Assembly (NCBI RefSeq): GCF_008831285.2
Contig: NC_045149.1
Coordinates: 12,466,629-12,530,628 of the forward strand
DNA from: Nymphaea colorata
Taxonomy: Eukaryota; Streptophyta; Magnoliopsida; Nymphaeales; Nymphaeaceae
DNA: 64,000 nucleotides
Reading direction: 5' to 3'
Part shown: positions 12,732 through 25,441 of the stretch, piece by piece
Layout of the letters: each line of letters starts with the position of its first letter
Position numbering within the stretch: position 1 is the stretch's first letter
Notes under the pieces: generated by a model
Database searches by the model: none
Seen by the model: the letters and a program-made list of their open reading frames with translations, nothing else
What the model was told of the DNA's origin: nothing
Made by a program: the position numbers and the translations under genes

Positions 12732-15700
12732 AAATCCAAACATCAGCAAACTGACAGATCGACCACTTGAGTTTGCGGTGACATATTCTGATGCCTGTGT
12801 TAATTCAGATGGCTGACTACGTGGCTTTTTTGTATTACGTGGCTTTTTTGTATGAACAGGGCTTGCATTTCATCACGTTGTAAAAATGTGTACAAATAAT
12901 TTGGTTACTCTGATCATGTTCTTAATTTTGCTTCTTTCAGATGCTTTTATTAATTCGTAATAGGAAAGCATCTGAAAGTAACTTCTGGCACCTTTCTGGA
13001 AGCCCTCTTCTATAAGCTCAAGCCAAACAAGTTTCTCTGCCAACAATAAGGGCATATGGTTTGCCTACCGGTTGTTTTAGATATATTTTCAGGTAGGCAT
13101 GTAGCTTTTATTGAGGAAAAATGATTTGCTGAAGTTCCAAACTTGTTTCTTAACTGCCTGTTTCAGTTGTTATATGGCATCTACTTCAGCTGAAGCATCT
13201 AACTGGAAACGTTAAAATATGAGGGTGCTTTGCAATTCGCAAATGAGCCCCAAACTGGACTGTTGGAGTTCTGCGTCGGTTTGAGTTGGCTTGGAACTTT
13301 GAGAAACAGATTAAAAGAGCAGAGCAGTTTATATTTTAGACGGTTAACAAGCGACCCCATCTATAACGCACGTTCCTGCACATGTGCTATAATGCTTATC
13401 CCTTGAATCAGTTTTCATTTGAACCAATGCTCTATTAGTACAAAGATGTACATGCATCAGTAATAAGGCATTAATGTCTACTATCAAGTTTAAAGTATTG
13501 TATCCCCTCTTTAGCCTAATGAGACCACCATTATAAGATGTAGATACCATTGAATAAGTGTTAAACAGTTTGTGCACCTGTACATCGATGCAACTGCCTT
13601 TCATTAAAGAGAATCATGTAAAACCCTTCTAACAACGTGTGGCGCAACATGAAGTCTTGAACAACAAAGCCCTCACAAAATCCTCATCAGTAGATGTCTC
13701 GAGTTCTCATCAAAGTCAAAGAATCGTTGATATGAATGTAGAAACAATTGTGCAGTTCACATTGTTTTGGTTTGACTCTCACTGCTGTTGGCTACTTCAA
13801 CTCTTCAAGCGTCTCATCCGTTTTTAAGGCATCTTCTTATCACTTATCTAGTATCACAATGTAGATAAGTTATATTTATTTCTGTTTGTCCAATAATCTG
13901 CGATTGTTGTTACTATGAAAGTACTTTCTGGATTACTATTGCAAGGTGGAAATTTGCCGTTGCTAAATTCCGTTAGGTTATCATGTAAAAGTAAATAGTT
14001 ACATAGGAAATTTGATGAAAGTTCAACTAGAAATCTACTCTGAAGTCACTCATAGCAAGTGAACGAGAGTAAGTGGAGCAAAGTAGAAATGAAGAAATGA
14101 ATTAAAACATGAACAGGGAGCCGTGAGCTCATGGTGAGCTATAAAAATGTTAGGCATACTAAGACTAATTGGATATAAGCTTGGTCGAAGTTAATAGTGT
14201 CCAATCCGAGCTAAAACTATGAGACCACTATCACTTTGAAAAGGAGTGAAGCAAGGAAATGAGACCACTATCACTTTGAAAGAAAAACTGAAGCGATACC
14301 CCATTTTGCAAAAGCAATTTTGGAACCTGGATATGAATAGAAGATTCTTGTTTTAACTTCTTATCCTGAATGAGTTGAAGTAGGAGAGTTTCACTCGTAT
14401 TGCTTAAAAGAGAGAAAGAAAAGTACAATGCCAATTTTTGCAAAAGCAATTTTGCAAAATATATCTGAATAGAATATTTAGATTTAATCCATTATCTTTG
14501 TAAGGAAATTCGACCTGTATTACTTCAAAAAAAAGAAGGAAAAGGAAAAAATGCCCCAATTCAAAGACATTGTGATTGTGGATTTGGATGGAAGACTCAA
14601 GTATATCCCTTAGCTTGAATGGGTTGAAGGGAGCGAATTTCACCCAATTGCCTTCGCGAATAATGGTTATAGTAAAGGGTGAGCTCCTGATCACTATGGG
14701 AGGAGAAAATTTTAAAAACTGTGGGAGTTTTTGTTGTCTCTCAACCTTCCTTTCAATCGTTTATGAGATGCACAAGAACGTATTCAGCTACACACTAATA
14801 GAAAGCAAAAAGGGCAGCACTATATTGTTTTTTATGTAAAAAAATAAGACCACTTTTATATGTATGATCGTGTATGATTGTGTCAACTAGTTGCGAATAC
14901 AAAATGGCAATCATCTCTCAATGTTTACGTGGCAAAAGTATCTACAACTTGTTTATAGCTAGCTAATGCAACAAGTACTGAAAGACCAATAGCCATATCC
15001 GCCTCTGATGCCTCGTTCCATTTGAAGAGCCCCTAGTCTTCAGTAATAAGCCTCCGCAGGATCGGCAGGTTCAATGACTCGACTTACTCGCTCCACAATT
15101 GGCATGAACTATTGATAGCTCCGCGACCACCGTGTGAATCAGAGATCAAACCGGATGAAACAGATCTCTTTCGAAAGCAACCATGCTTCCATTACTTCAA
15201 GGAACTTGCAAAGCGACGCAAAAGGGCAAAGCACTTGCTTCGCTTGACTTTGTCACGTCACGTCATGAGCAATGCCCTCACATGTGGTGGGAACATATGA
15301 GAATCTAATCAAGAAAGCATATTTGATTGAGGAGATTGCAGAGGAAGTCGATGTCATTGTAAATGGAGTTGCCAATACAACCTTTGATTCTTGCTCCTCC
15401 TCTTTGATTGGGTCTATGATGACTAGATTGCTACAAATCGCTCTGAATCATCTACTTCGATTCTCAAGCAGAAAAGCTGATAAAAAAATTGAAGGTACTA
15501 TTATATTGAACTCTTGGCATCAACATGAGAGGACTTCGTCGACTTATGAGCTTTGCAAAGCGGTAAAAAAATCTTGCAAGTATCGATTGGATGAACACTT
15601 GGACAAAAAAAAAAAAACAACATTATGTATTTGTCCACTCAAAACAATCAAATGGGTATTTCCTCTGGCATAATGTACGTTAATGGCCGAAGACAACAAA

Positions 15701-17714
15701 GTAGAATCTTGGAGAAGCCCTTCTGCCAAGAAGACAACATAGCAAGGGACCTCAAAAGCCCATCACTCTATGGGTTGGATGTTGAAGTGGAAAGTTAGTG
15801 GGCTTGGCAAGAAAGGGCAAGACAACGCAACAAATTTGACGTGGAAACCAAAACAACAAAATGTTTAGGGTTTATTCCCTACCATCCAGAAAACAACAAG
15901 AACAAAATGTTGAGGGTGTATTCTCTACCATCCAGAAAACAACAAGATGCACAAGGTACTGACAACATATTTATGTTAAAAAAAAAACACAGTTAAAACC
16001 ATGACATCCAACAGTGCAATATAGTTGTCGAAATAAAATTTATAACAATAACATAGTTATACCCACAAAAGTACATGTCCACATAAGTTTAATGAGTACA
16101 AATCCACAAATGAGTGTATTCCCTACTATCCAGAAAAACAGAAGTTTAATGAGTACATATCCAAAAAAGAAAACATGCAATCACAAAAGAAGTTATCCAA
16201 CATTTGTAGCTGCACTTCCGTTCTTCAAACTTCTTGTCTTCTATATCTTCATCTGCGATGTCATCTTCAATGAATGGAGACCTACATACTTGCACACCAT
16301 ACTTATTGTCGACATACTCATGCATGTGATACTCAGCTACTCTCATGGCTTTTGAACGTTTTCTCCATTGCTATGGAGCCCTGCAGCAGTTCTCACACCA
16401 AGCAAACATGCCTTGTCCAACTGCACTGATGAGAGAATGGAGGAAGACGGACAACGACAACCCTTCTAGCAGTGTGGGTGTTCCTTGTGAAAGGTTATGA
16501 ATTCAATCCATCTTGCTTCATATTTGCATGTTGCATGATTTAGGTTTGGCAAGATTAGCAAACACCTGCTTAATGGATGAAAAGGCATAACCAGTAGTTG
16601 GTGTAACCCATAGCTGCAAATTAATGCATCATAGCAACCTGCTGCTGCTATCAGCACCGCCGCTGCTGGTTCAACAACCAGTCCAAGCAGTGCAAATTGT
16701 TTTGATGAAGAGGATGTAAAAAGTGGATGAAAAATCAAACAGTTTGTCTAAGCTACTACTAGGATCCTCCATGGCAATGATGGACAGAAGGGTCTACCAA
16801 CTGGTTGGGTTGATGCAGGCTCAAGGTCTTCCAATACCCAGTAGAGCAGAAAGTCTTCTAGTTTGTGTACTTTTCCCCGATTAGTTTGGATCAAGAAAAT
16901 GAAATTCAAACCAGACAATGTGAATTTAAGGAGACGAATTTCAAATAGAAAAGTTGCATATGAAATAGACAGGGCAAGCAGAGCAGGTCCCCAGTATAAT
17001 ACTCCTGTTAGGTCTGTATTGGTCCCAAGTGAAATTCAGACAACTAGTTCTTATAGGACTGCAAGATTGATTGAAAAAAGGAAAAAAAGATAGGTCCTTT
17101 ACTCCACTGCCAAGAAAGGGAAAAAAAAAGAAAAAAAAATTATTTGGAGCTTGACCAAGAATGTGGCATCAAGTGATTATAAATAGGACGTCTTGGTAGA
17201 TCACAAAGAACTGTGACGATTACTGCTATGGAATGGTAAGAGCAGGCAGTTTGCATTCGGTAGAATGTTAGAAACAGAGTGAAGAGATAGGCCTCATAAA
17301 ATATGCATTAAATGAAGGACACCAATGCATCCCTCTGCTCTTTAGCTTGACTCAGTAGATCCATGGAAGTGGTCCATTCTTGTGGCTCACTATGGGCTTG
17401 AAGACTCAAGATTTGACTTGGTTCAGGGAAGTAGTGAAGGGAGAAAAATAGAAAAAGATAACAGTGGGGTTGATTCGTTTGGATAAACTTTCCTTTTTCT
17501 TCCCTCTCTGTCTCTGCCTCTCTCTCTCTCTACAGTGGCGAAGAAGATCAGAAAACTTAAAAAGAAAAGAGGGCACACAAAAACTAGAGAGGGAGAAAGT
17601 GCAAGATCTAGTTTTTGGATGTGGGCTACAACAGCCAACCTTTCATTGCCTCTTCTTCTTTTCTCTTTTGGTGTAAAGCAGGGAGAAAGGCCTGTCGAGC
17701 AGGAAGTGGAAGAG
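12732..17714. other. intergenic region between CLPP6 and the Tekay element
   Basis: About 5 kb with no gene I can identify. Segments near 15110-15660 and 16146-16346 (reverse strand) give short frames of ordinary amino-acid composition (for example around ELAKRRKRAKHLLRLTL near 15210), but they are broken by stops and match nothing I know. They may be decayed gene or transposon pieces. A 46-bp tandem duplication sits at 15855-15946 and a related piece recurs near 16113-16140. 17400-17640 is purine/pyrimidine-biased. Confidence 0.5.
15855..15946. repeat. 46-bp tandem duplication
   Basis: Two contiguous 46-bp units (15855-15900, 15901-15946), each starting AACAAAATGTT and ending CCAGAAAACAACAAG, differing at a few bases. 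The CTACTATCCAGAAAAAC segment near 16120 looks like a further diverged partial copy. Confidence 0.85.
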
Positions 17715-20700
17715 TGTAACGCCCGTTATATTTTTGGGCAGGTCGGGTCGGATCGGGACCCAGACCCGGACCCACAGCTTACCCGCGTAAGAGCCCGACG
17801 AGGGCTGTTCTCCCTCGTCCTCCTCTCGCTCTCCCCCTTCTGTTGCCTCTCTTGCTGCTAGGGAGCTCCACGCAAAGAAGAAGAAGAAGACAGAGAGGTG
17901 GTGCCGACATCGGCGATGACGACGGTGACTGAGGTGGCGGCACTTGGGTAAACTCTTTTTCTCTCTCTCATGCTTTCTTTTCCTTTCTCCGCCACTCTCA
18001 TGCTCCCTTGCCCTCTCTTCCACACGTTTCTCTTCCTCTCTCTCGCCACTCTCTTTCCCCTTTCCGCTAGCTCCCTCCCGCACGGTCCCTCCCCTCACTC
18101 TCCCACCGGCTCTCTCTCTTCTCTCGCGTCCTCTCCCCCTCACTGCCATTCTTCCCCATTTCTGTCTGAACCCTCCTTCCCTCGCTCTCTCTTCTGTCCG
18201 CCCCTTTCTGTCAGTGCCTCCCCTTGCCTACAGACTCCTTACGTGAGCTCTCTCCCCATTTTCTCTATTTGTTTTTCCCCTTTTTTCCCAACCGAGCACT
18301 CTTTCTCATGGATTTCATCACTGTTTATTAGGATTCTAGTTTGGGGAACGCGTTCTTCCCCTCGTATCAGTGTTTAGGTGGTGTTGGTGGTGGTGGCTTG
18401 GCACAATTTCTGCCATTTATGGACCAATTGTACGCTTGAGGTGGCTGTCGGAGGCGTCACAGCAGTTTGGACACTTAGATTGGGGTGAGCAAGGCCTATT
18501 TGAGCTTAGATTATTGAATATTATCTATGAGAACATGTATAATTATTGTTTAAGCATGCTAGAATCTAGAATTGATGATTTGGGATGCATGTTAGCGATT
18601 TTGTTTTTTGGGGGAAGAGTAGGATTATGTTGGAGAAGCATTGATTCATGGCTATAATGATCATTTGCGCATGATGGGTTAATTTTTGAAGCAATAGGGA
18701 AGCATGGTTAGGATTGTAGTGTTGTGAAGAAGTGTAGGACCGTTTTTGTGAACGCTTGGGAGCGTCTTTGTCGACATGGGTAGCATGTGCGGGAAGGAAG
18801 AGGGATACCTGTTGGGAAGACACCTTCACTAAGGAAGCAAAAGAGAAATGGATTTGTGATCGATTCAAATCGATTGGTGTGAAGCTTAAGCCTTTGGAGG
18901 TAACCTCTAGGGCTGAGGAAAGACCCTGTTGAGGGCTTTGTTGGTCGACACTACCCTTCGATACCCTCTTGAGGCAATGGCGTGTCTCAATGATTTTGTT
19001 TTATATTTGTTTTGATTGTGAATCTAAACTAGTGTAGAGTTTAGTCATTTACCACTTGCAGATACATCGGGCACGTCCCGTCGACTTTGAGCGACCAGTT
19101 TTGAAGCTCGAGGCATTTTGAAGAGTTTGTGAGCACGCCACAGGTATGGCAGCATTCCAGGCAAATCCCTGCCTGGGGCAAATGTATGAATGTGTGTTCC
19201 TAGGATCCACGATCCTAGGATTGTGATGCAATTGATTGACTGTTTAGTGAATGAATGTGGGTATGCATGTAAATCTTTTGATATATGATATGAATTGTTT
19301 TAGAAAGACTATGAGAAGTTTGTTTTGAAAATGTTACGTATTTGCATGTGCATGCTAGAATTGGGAACAGTTTAGGACAGATGAGGTGGGGTATCGAGTC
19401 GAGTGTCTCCTCGACCCTAATTGTGCATTAAAAAACATCCTAGAATGATAATTGCATAGGACAGCTACAAGCCAATCACAGATCGAGACTACTCTCTGTG
19501 GTTTGGCTAAGTTTTTGAAGATGTGATTGATATGATGAATGATGTGAATGTTTTGTTTTGTTGCATACATAGTGCTGCGGGCAATGATGCAAATAATGGA
19601 ATTGGAGGGTAGTCGTACCCGTATTGTATGACGGCTAGCTATGACTGTTATTGTTATGTGTAGACCTCGTGTGGAGGCAATTGGAGGTGTAGGTGCACTC
19701 GTGAAGTGCACCAACCTCATGAGCTAGTCAGTCAGTTTGTGAATGTGTTAATCTAATGATAAGAATGAATGAATAAGAGATGAGATGCCAGTGGGATGTG
19801 GCTATGTGTTTGGGAGACATCCCGCTTGTGCCACTGGTCTCGCCTGTTCGGAGTGCAGGCGGTGCAAGGCCCCAGGGTTCTGTTGTGTGTTGTGCTTGGA
19901 GCGTTGGGCTCCCGCCTTCCCAACCTGGGTGTCCTAGAGAAGGCTGAGTATCTCTCCTTAGACTCCACACATCCATGGACAAGTGCTCTACCGCTGCAGC
20001 GGATGAAATGGATCTATATTGTTCTGGGCCACCACGGGGGTTGTCTCTCAGCTGTAGGCCGCCCGCAGTGTGCACGTGCCTGTGTTGCACCCACAGGAAC
20101 TGTTAATACACTGAAGTTAATGAAAATGTATTGTATATGATTGATTGTACGTGATTGAGATGCATGTGATCGTTGTGCTTACAAATGCAAGTGAAATGTT
20201 TAAGCATGCCTTGAATGTGATTTGAAAGTTAGTTACTGTGGCCATTGAGTGGCTTTTATGTGCCGTGTCCTAATACGACATGATGATAAATGATCTTGAT
20301 GTTTGTTCTTTTATTTGGGCCCTACCTAAGAGGGTTTGGTATTGTTCTGGCTTGTTGCCATACTGCAAAGGTTAAGCCTTCAGTTGTTTTCTTTTTCAGG
20401 TTTGGTGGACCAGGGGCAGCAGGTTGAGTAGATGGCTTCACTCACGTCCTACTGGGGAGGTTTTGGGATGTGTCTTTTGTAGTGCCAGCGCATCTTATTT
20501 TGGTTTTATTGATGTCTTGTTTTTGTTAGGCATCAATTATACAGTTTGGGGCATTTTTGTCATACATAGATGTGATTTTGTATGAATTGAAATGATTACA
20601 TAAATGAAAGTTCGCCCCATTGTTTTGAATGGCATGACTCCTTCATTTTTGAATTGTTGAGTAATCTCACCTCAATGCTTTATGTTTAGAAAAAAAATGT

Positions 20701-20728
20701 TTGAGTGTCAAAAGGTCGGGGTGTGACA
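17715..20728 (+). repeat. 5' LTR of the Tekay-type element
   Basis: A 3014-bp terminal repeat bounded by TG and CA. The left end is a GC-rich block (17715-17870) followed by CT-rich sequence. The final TGTGACA abuts the primer-binding site. Homologous LTR sequence occurs in reverse orientation at 30090-31100, 44768-45416, 45417-48577 and 48583-49102, so the family is multicopy even inside this window. Confidence 0.9.
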
Positions 20729-20732
20729 GTTT

Positions 20733-20746
20733 TGGTATCAGAGCCA
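20733..20746 (+). promoter_or_regulatory. tRNA primer-binding site of the Tekay-type element
   Basis: TTGGTATCAGAGCC, starting a few bases after the 5' LTR end. TGGTATCAGAGC is the usual plant LTR-retrotransposon site complementary to the 3' end of initiator methionine tRNA. Confidence 0.85.
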
Positions 20747-20960
20747 TGGCAAACCCCACTATGGATGTGAGTTAAAGCCTATCTGTGAAGCCGTGTTGCC
20801 CAGGTACGTATTTATTTGATTAGATTGTTATTGTAGTTTTGCTTTTACAAGTATAATTATTTAATGTGATCGATGTTTTGAATTTTGTGTTATGCACGTT
20901 GTGATTCGATTTGGGAGATTGGTCATAGACTGAGCTTAAAAATAAGGTTCTTGGTTATAC

Positions 20961-22420
20961 AAATGGAATATCATTGTAGGGGTAAAAAGCGAGCTGGGCC
21001 GTCCACAGAGGCACATAGAGAGCCAAGTCTGGCCCATTTTGATGTGCATACCCCACGTGATGACAGTACGTCAGAGTACCAGTATACCCAACTGGGTGGG
21101 AGTGCTCAAACCCCACCAAGGCAGACTCCACCAGTGGATCAACAGACTATTTTGTTGACGACGTTGCAAACACTGACCTCGCTAGTACAGTCGATGGTCA
21201 ATAATCAGAGGAGTAATGCATCTCCTTTAGGAAACACTAGTGCTCCACTCGGGAGAAGACAACGGCAGTGTCGTACCAACAGTTTTTGGCGAAGCAGCCG
21301 CCTATCTTTTCAGGAGGGGGTAGTCACGACAAGGCAAAAGAATGGATTAAAGAAGTGGAACGCGTTTTTGGGCTTCTGAAGGTGCCAGAAGAAGATAAAG
21401 TGAATTATGGCTCCAATTTGTTGAAGGGTGATGCCAAGAATTAGTGGCAATCGACTAGTGAGATCCGGTTTGTGGGCCAACTGTCAATCTCTTGGAAGCA
21501 GTTTAGAGATTCCTTCTTCAACACTTACTTTCCAGTGCATGCCAGGGACAAGAAAATGCAAGAGTTTTTCGATCTGTAGCAAAATCAAATAAGCTTGGAG
21601 GAATATATTGCGAGATATCGGCACTTGGAGGTGTATTGCCTGCACCTCTACACTACAGATGAGGCCAGAGCAGGCAAGTTCGTGAGTGGGCTGCGGGACA
21701 GACTGCGAAGCAAAGTTTTGACTAGTAGACCTCGTGACTTGGACGAGGCGGTCACCATGGCTAGATCCATAAAAGAAGACTGGGCAAGGACACAGAAGGA
21801 TCACCACAAGAAGGCAGGCCAGCACTCACAGAGCGGGCGAACACAGGTCAAGCGCCAACACTTTGCAGGCAGGGCAAGGCTCTATGAGAGGTGGGATGAC
21901 CGGACTTTCAGACGCAACTAGCCAACCCGTAGTGAGGCTACACAGGGGTCAGTGGCCACTCCGACTTCTCAGAGGTGCCCTACTTGTTCACATGTGCACC
22001 CTGGGAAGCCGTGCTATCGGGAGATCAGAGCTTGCTTACACTGTGGAAGGATGATGCACTTCATCAATGATTGTCCCTTAAAGAAGAAAAGAGAGTTGAA
22101 GAAGTCTGAGGTCGGTCCTTCTAGCGCACGACAGACGTCTGGACGGGTCTACGCTACTACGGTGGAGGAGCTTCAGGCACACGACCTTGTTGAAGGTACT
22201 TTACTGGTTGGTTTTCATATTGCTAGAGTGTTATTTGATGCTGGGACGACCCATTCATTTATATCTAGTCGATTTGCTACTTCACTAGAAGTGTCGGCTA
22301 GAAAGATGCTGTATGTTTTAAAAGTTGTTAGTCCTATGCATGCTCAAGAGTCGTGTAGTGAGTATCTACCTGATGTCGACGTGGAGATCCATCAACATCA
22401 CTTACTTACATAGTTGGTGA
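20961..22420 (+). pseudogene. gag and protease of the Tekay-type element, broken
   Basis: The frame starts near MEYHCRGKKRAGPS. A retrotransposon gag domain follows (around FSGGGSHDKAKEWIKEVERV, then YIARYRHLEVYCLHL). A CCHC zinc knuckle CLHCGRMMHFINDC is at about 22031-22072 and an aspartic protease remnant LFDAGTTHSFIS at about 22231-22266, with DAG in place of the usual DSG. In-frame stops fall at 21442-21444 and 21577-21579, and frameshifts separate the pieces. Not functional as read. Confidence 0.88.
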
Positions 22421-22679
22421 TCATAAGTCTTAGTGAATTCGATGTGATTTTGGGCATAGATTGGTTATATGCACATTATAGATTACAGGAAGAAGCAGAT
22501 ACAATTGTTGACTGATGAGATGCAACCAGTGGAATTCCATGCTCGTAAAGCTAGTCGAACTGACAAGATAATGGTTTCTGCATTGAAGGATAAACGTTTG
22601 ATAGAAAATGGAAGTGTTGCTTTCTTGGTCAACGTGTTGACCCATGAGGTTGAACCAGTGAGATTGCAGGAGATTGCCG

Positions 22680-25068
22680 TTGTGAGTGAATATCCCGATG
22701 TGTTTCCTGAGGAACTGTCAAGTTTGCCTCCAACGCGAGAAGTGATTCAAGATAGAGTTGTTGCCAGGGACAGCTCCCATTTCTAAGGCACCCTACCGTA
22801 TGACACCAGCAGAGTTAGGAGAATTGAAGAAGCAACTGCCGGAGCTCTTAGACAAGGGCTTCATCCGACCTAGTGTGTCACCTTGGGGAGCACCGGTGTT
22901 GTTTGTTAAGAAGAAGGATGGAACAATGCGCTTATCTATAGATTACTGCATGTTGAATCAAGTCACGATCAAGAATAAGTATTCGCTTTCAAGAATTGAA
23001 GACTTGTTTGATCAACTCAAGAATGCAAGGGTATTCTCCAAGATTGATTTGAGGACATGTTATCATCAGAGAAGTTTGTTTGGAATGAAGAGTGTGAGAA
23101 GAGTTTTCACACTCTGAAAGACAAGCTTACTACTGCCCCTATTTTGATACTTCCATCGGGTCATTCTGTTTTTGTACTATACATAGATGCATCAGGAATT
23201 GGTTATGGTTGTGTATTGATGCAACATGGACGTGTAGTGGCTTATGCATCAAGACAGTTGAAGGCACATGAGCAACACTATCCCACTCATGATTTGAAGT
23301 TGGGAGCAGTTGTGTTCGCATTAAAGATGTGGAGACATTATCTCTATGGGGCAACATTTGAGGTGTTTACAGACCACAAGTCATTGAAGTATATATTCTC
23401 TCAAAAGGATCTAAATCTGAGGCAACGAAGATGGATTGAATACTTAAAGGACTATGATTTCACGATATCATATCATCCAGGCAAGGCGAATGTGGTGGTT
23501 GATGCTTTGAGCAGGCAAGCTAACGTAACAATGTGCAGTATGTTCACTTGTTCTTGAAATTTCTTGCAAGATGCGATAGCGTGGCAGCCTCACCTTTGTG
23601 GCGAGAACAAAGCAACGATGAGTGCTGTGATACGACACCCTTTGATGGAAGAGCTTGTATTGAAGGAAAAGGAAGATCCTGATTTTGCTAACAACGTGGA
23701 AGAATGTAAAAATGTAGATGCTTTTTGGCATCAAGATGAAGACAGTTCTTTGCGGTTTCGACATAGATTGTGGGTCCCTAGAGATGTAAGGGTGAAGCGA
23801 CAATTGCTTGACGAAGCTCATAAATCTAAGTTTTTTATACACCCTGGCAGTGCAAAAATGTTTCAGGATATGAGAAGAAATTTTTAGTGGCCTGGAATGA
23901 AGCGTGAAATTGCAGAATATGTAGCAAAGTGCTTAATTTGTCAGCGGGTCAAAGCAGAGCATCAACCGCCAGGAAGCTTGTTGCAGAGAATAGACATCCC
24001 AGTGTGGAAATGGGAAGACATTACGATGGATTTTGTGGTTGGTTTGCCACACACTAGAAGACAACATGATGCCATATGGGTGATTGTTGATCGACTGACA
24101 AAGTCCACTCATTTTCTGCCTATAAGAATCAGTCAGTCTTTGGAAAGTCTCGCAGATCTTTATATTGGAGAGATAGTGAGATTGCATGGAGTGCCAAAGT
24201 CTATCATTTCGGATTGAGATCCACATTTTACCTCTAGGTTTTGGGGGCAATTGCAGAGGGCATTAAGTACCAAGCTTAAGCTGAGCACAGCGTTCCACCC
24301 TCAAACTGATGGGCAATCTGAGAGGACCATTCAGACCTTAGAGGACATGTTGCGTGCTTGTACCTTAGAGTGAAAAGGAGAATGAGACAAACATGTGAAA
24401 CTGACAGAATTTGCATATAATAACAGTTACCACTCTAGTATTGGGATGACACCTTTTGAAGCTTTGTATGGAAGGTCATGTAGATCGCCAGCTTGTTGGA
24501 CCGATTTGGGCGATGGTAAGATTGAGAACCCTTTAGTATTGCAACACTACACCGACCAAGTGCAATTGATAAGGAAAAAGTTGTTGACTGCTAAGAGTAG
24601 ACAGAAAAGCTATGCCGATATTCGACGTAGAAAGTTGGCTTTTGAGGTTGGTGATCATGTGCTTTTGAAGATTTCACCCACTAAAGGCGTTTTCCATTTT
24701 GGTATTAAGGGAAAGTTGAGCCTGAGGTTCGTAGGACCTTTTGAGATATTAGAGAAGATTGGAGATGTGGCATAAAGATTGACACTACTACTTGACTTGA
24801 GTCATGTTCATGACGTTTTCCATGTTTCCATGCTTCGAAAGTATATACCAGATCCTACGCATGTGATTGATTTTCAAGGTATTCAAGTGCAAGATGATTT
24901 GACAATGAAAGAGAAGCCTATTAGAATTGTGGATCAAAGAGAGCAAGTGCTTCGGACGAAGAAGATTTTTTTAGTGAAAGTGGAATGACAGTACCATGGA
25001 TTGAAGGAGAGCACATGAGAACTTGAGGAGGATATGCGAAAGAAGTACCCACATCTGTTCTTACACTG
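22680..25068 (+). pseudogene. pol of the Tekay-type element: RT (deleted core), RNase H, integrase, chromodomain-like tail
   Basis: The RT amino part ([20 protein letters not shown], then [12 protein letters not shown]) stops near 23070 and jumps to [18 protein letters not shown] of the RT/RNase H connection, so the catalytic F/YxDD core is missing. RNase H follows ([16 protein letters not shown] to DALSRQ, about 23150-23520). Integrase has its HHCC finger (EAHKSKFFIHPG ... CLICQ), a core beginning WEDITMDFVVGLP, and the C-terminal GVFHFGIKGKLSLRFVGPF. The tail [14 protein letters not shown] to MRKKYPHLF is the family's chromodomain region. Stops at 23885-23887, 24215-24217, 24371-24373 and 24383-24385 interrupt integrase. 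Confidence 0.9.
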
Positions 25069-25101
25069 AGATATGATCTAAATTTCGAGAATGATTTTTT
25101 T

Positions 25102-25115
25102 TTAGGAGGGTAGGA
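25102..25115 (+). other. polypurine tract of the Tekay-type element
   Basis: TTAGGAGGGTAGGA, purine-rich and directly before the TGTAACGCCC start of the 3' LTR, where plus-strand priming is expected. Confidence 0.75.
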
Positions 25116-25441
25116 TGTAACGCCCATTATATTTTTGGGCAGGTCAGGTCGGGTCGGGACCTAGACTCGGACCCGCAGCTTACCCGCGTAAGAGCCCAAC
25201 GAGGGCTGTTCTCCCTCGTCCTCCTTTCACTCTCCCCCTTTCATTGCCTCTCTTGCTGCTAGGGAGCTCCACGCAGAGAAGAAGAAGAAGACAGAGGTGG
25301 TGCCGGCGGTGACTGAGGTGGAGGCACTTGGGTAAACTCTTTTTCTCTCTCTCGTGCTTTGTTTTCGTTTCTCCGCCACTCTCATACTCCCTTGCCCTCT
25401 CTGCCACACGTTCTCTCTTCCTCTCTCTCGCCACTCTCTTT
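25116..25441 (+). repeat. truncated 3' LTR of the Tekay-type element
   Basis: Matches 17715-18054 of the 5' LTR with scattered differences, mostly transitions, plus a small deletion in the GAC-rich stretch. Homology ends at about 25441 (after CGCCACTCTCTTTCC). About 2.7 kb of the LTR is absent. Confidence 0.88.

Larger units (their letters stand above)
17715..25441 (+). mobile_element. Gypsy LTR retrotransposon, Tekay/Del-type chromovirus, degenerate
   Basis: An LTR begins TGTAACGCCC at 17715 and again at 25116. The 5' LTR ends GGTGTGACA at 20728 and is followed by a primer-binding site TGGTATCAGAGCC (complementary to initiator Met-tRNA). A purine tract AGGAGGGTAGGA precedes the 3' LTR. Gene order is gag, protease, RT, RNase H, integrase, chromodomain-like tail. 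That order with 3 kb LTRs fits the Tekay/Del chromoviruses. The coding region has several stops and a deletion in RT. The 3' LTR is cut off after about 326 bp, so no target duplication can be checked. It lies between CLPP6 and the TPP2 promoter. Confidence 0.92.

Noticed and set aside
15110-15673. Possible host gene fragment
   Set aside because: Composition is protein-like, but stops and frame changes are frequent and I recognise no domain, so it is not called as a gene.
17423-18377. Several overlapping Ser/Pro/Arg-rich frames on both strands
   Set aside because: They lie in the GC- and CT-rich part of the Tekay 5' LTR. Similar frames recur in other LTR copies, with no domain and no conservation of one frame.
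19728-20140. Frames of about 115 codons on both strands around 19.7-20.1 kb
   Set aside because: Part of the Tekay LTR; the same sequence recurs at about 46000-46400 in the solo LTR.
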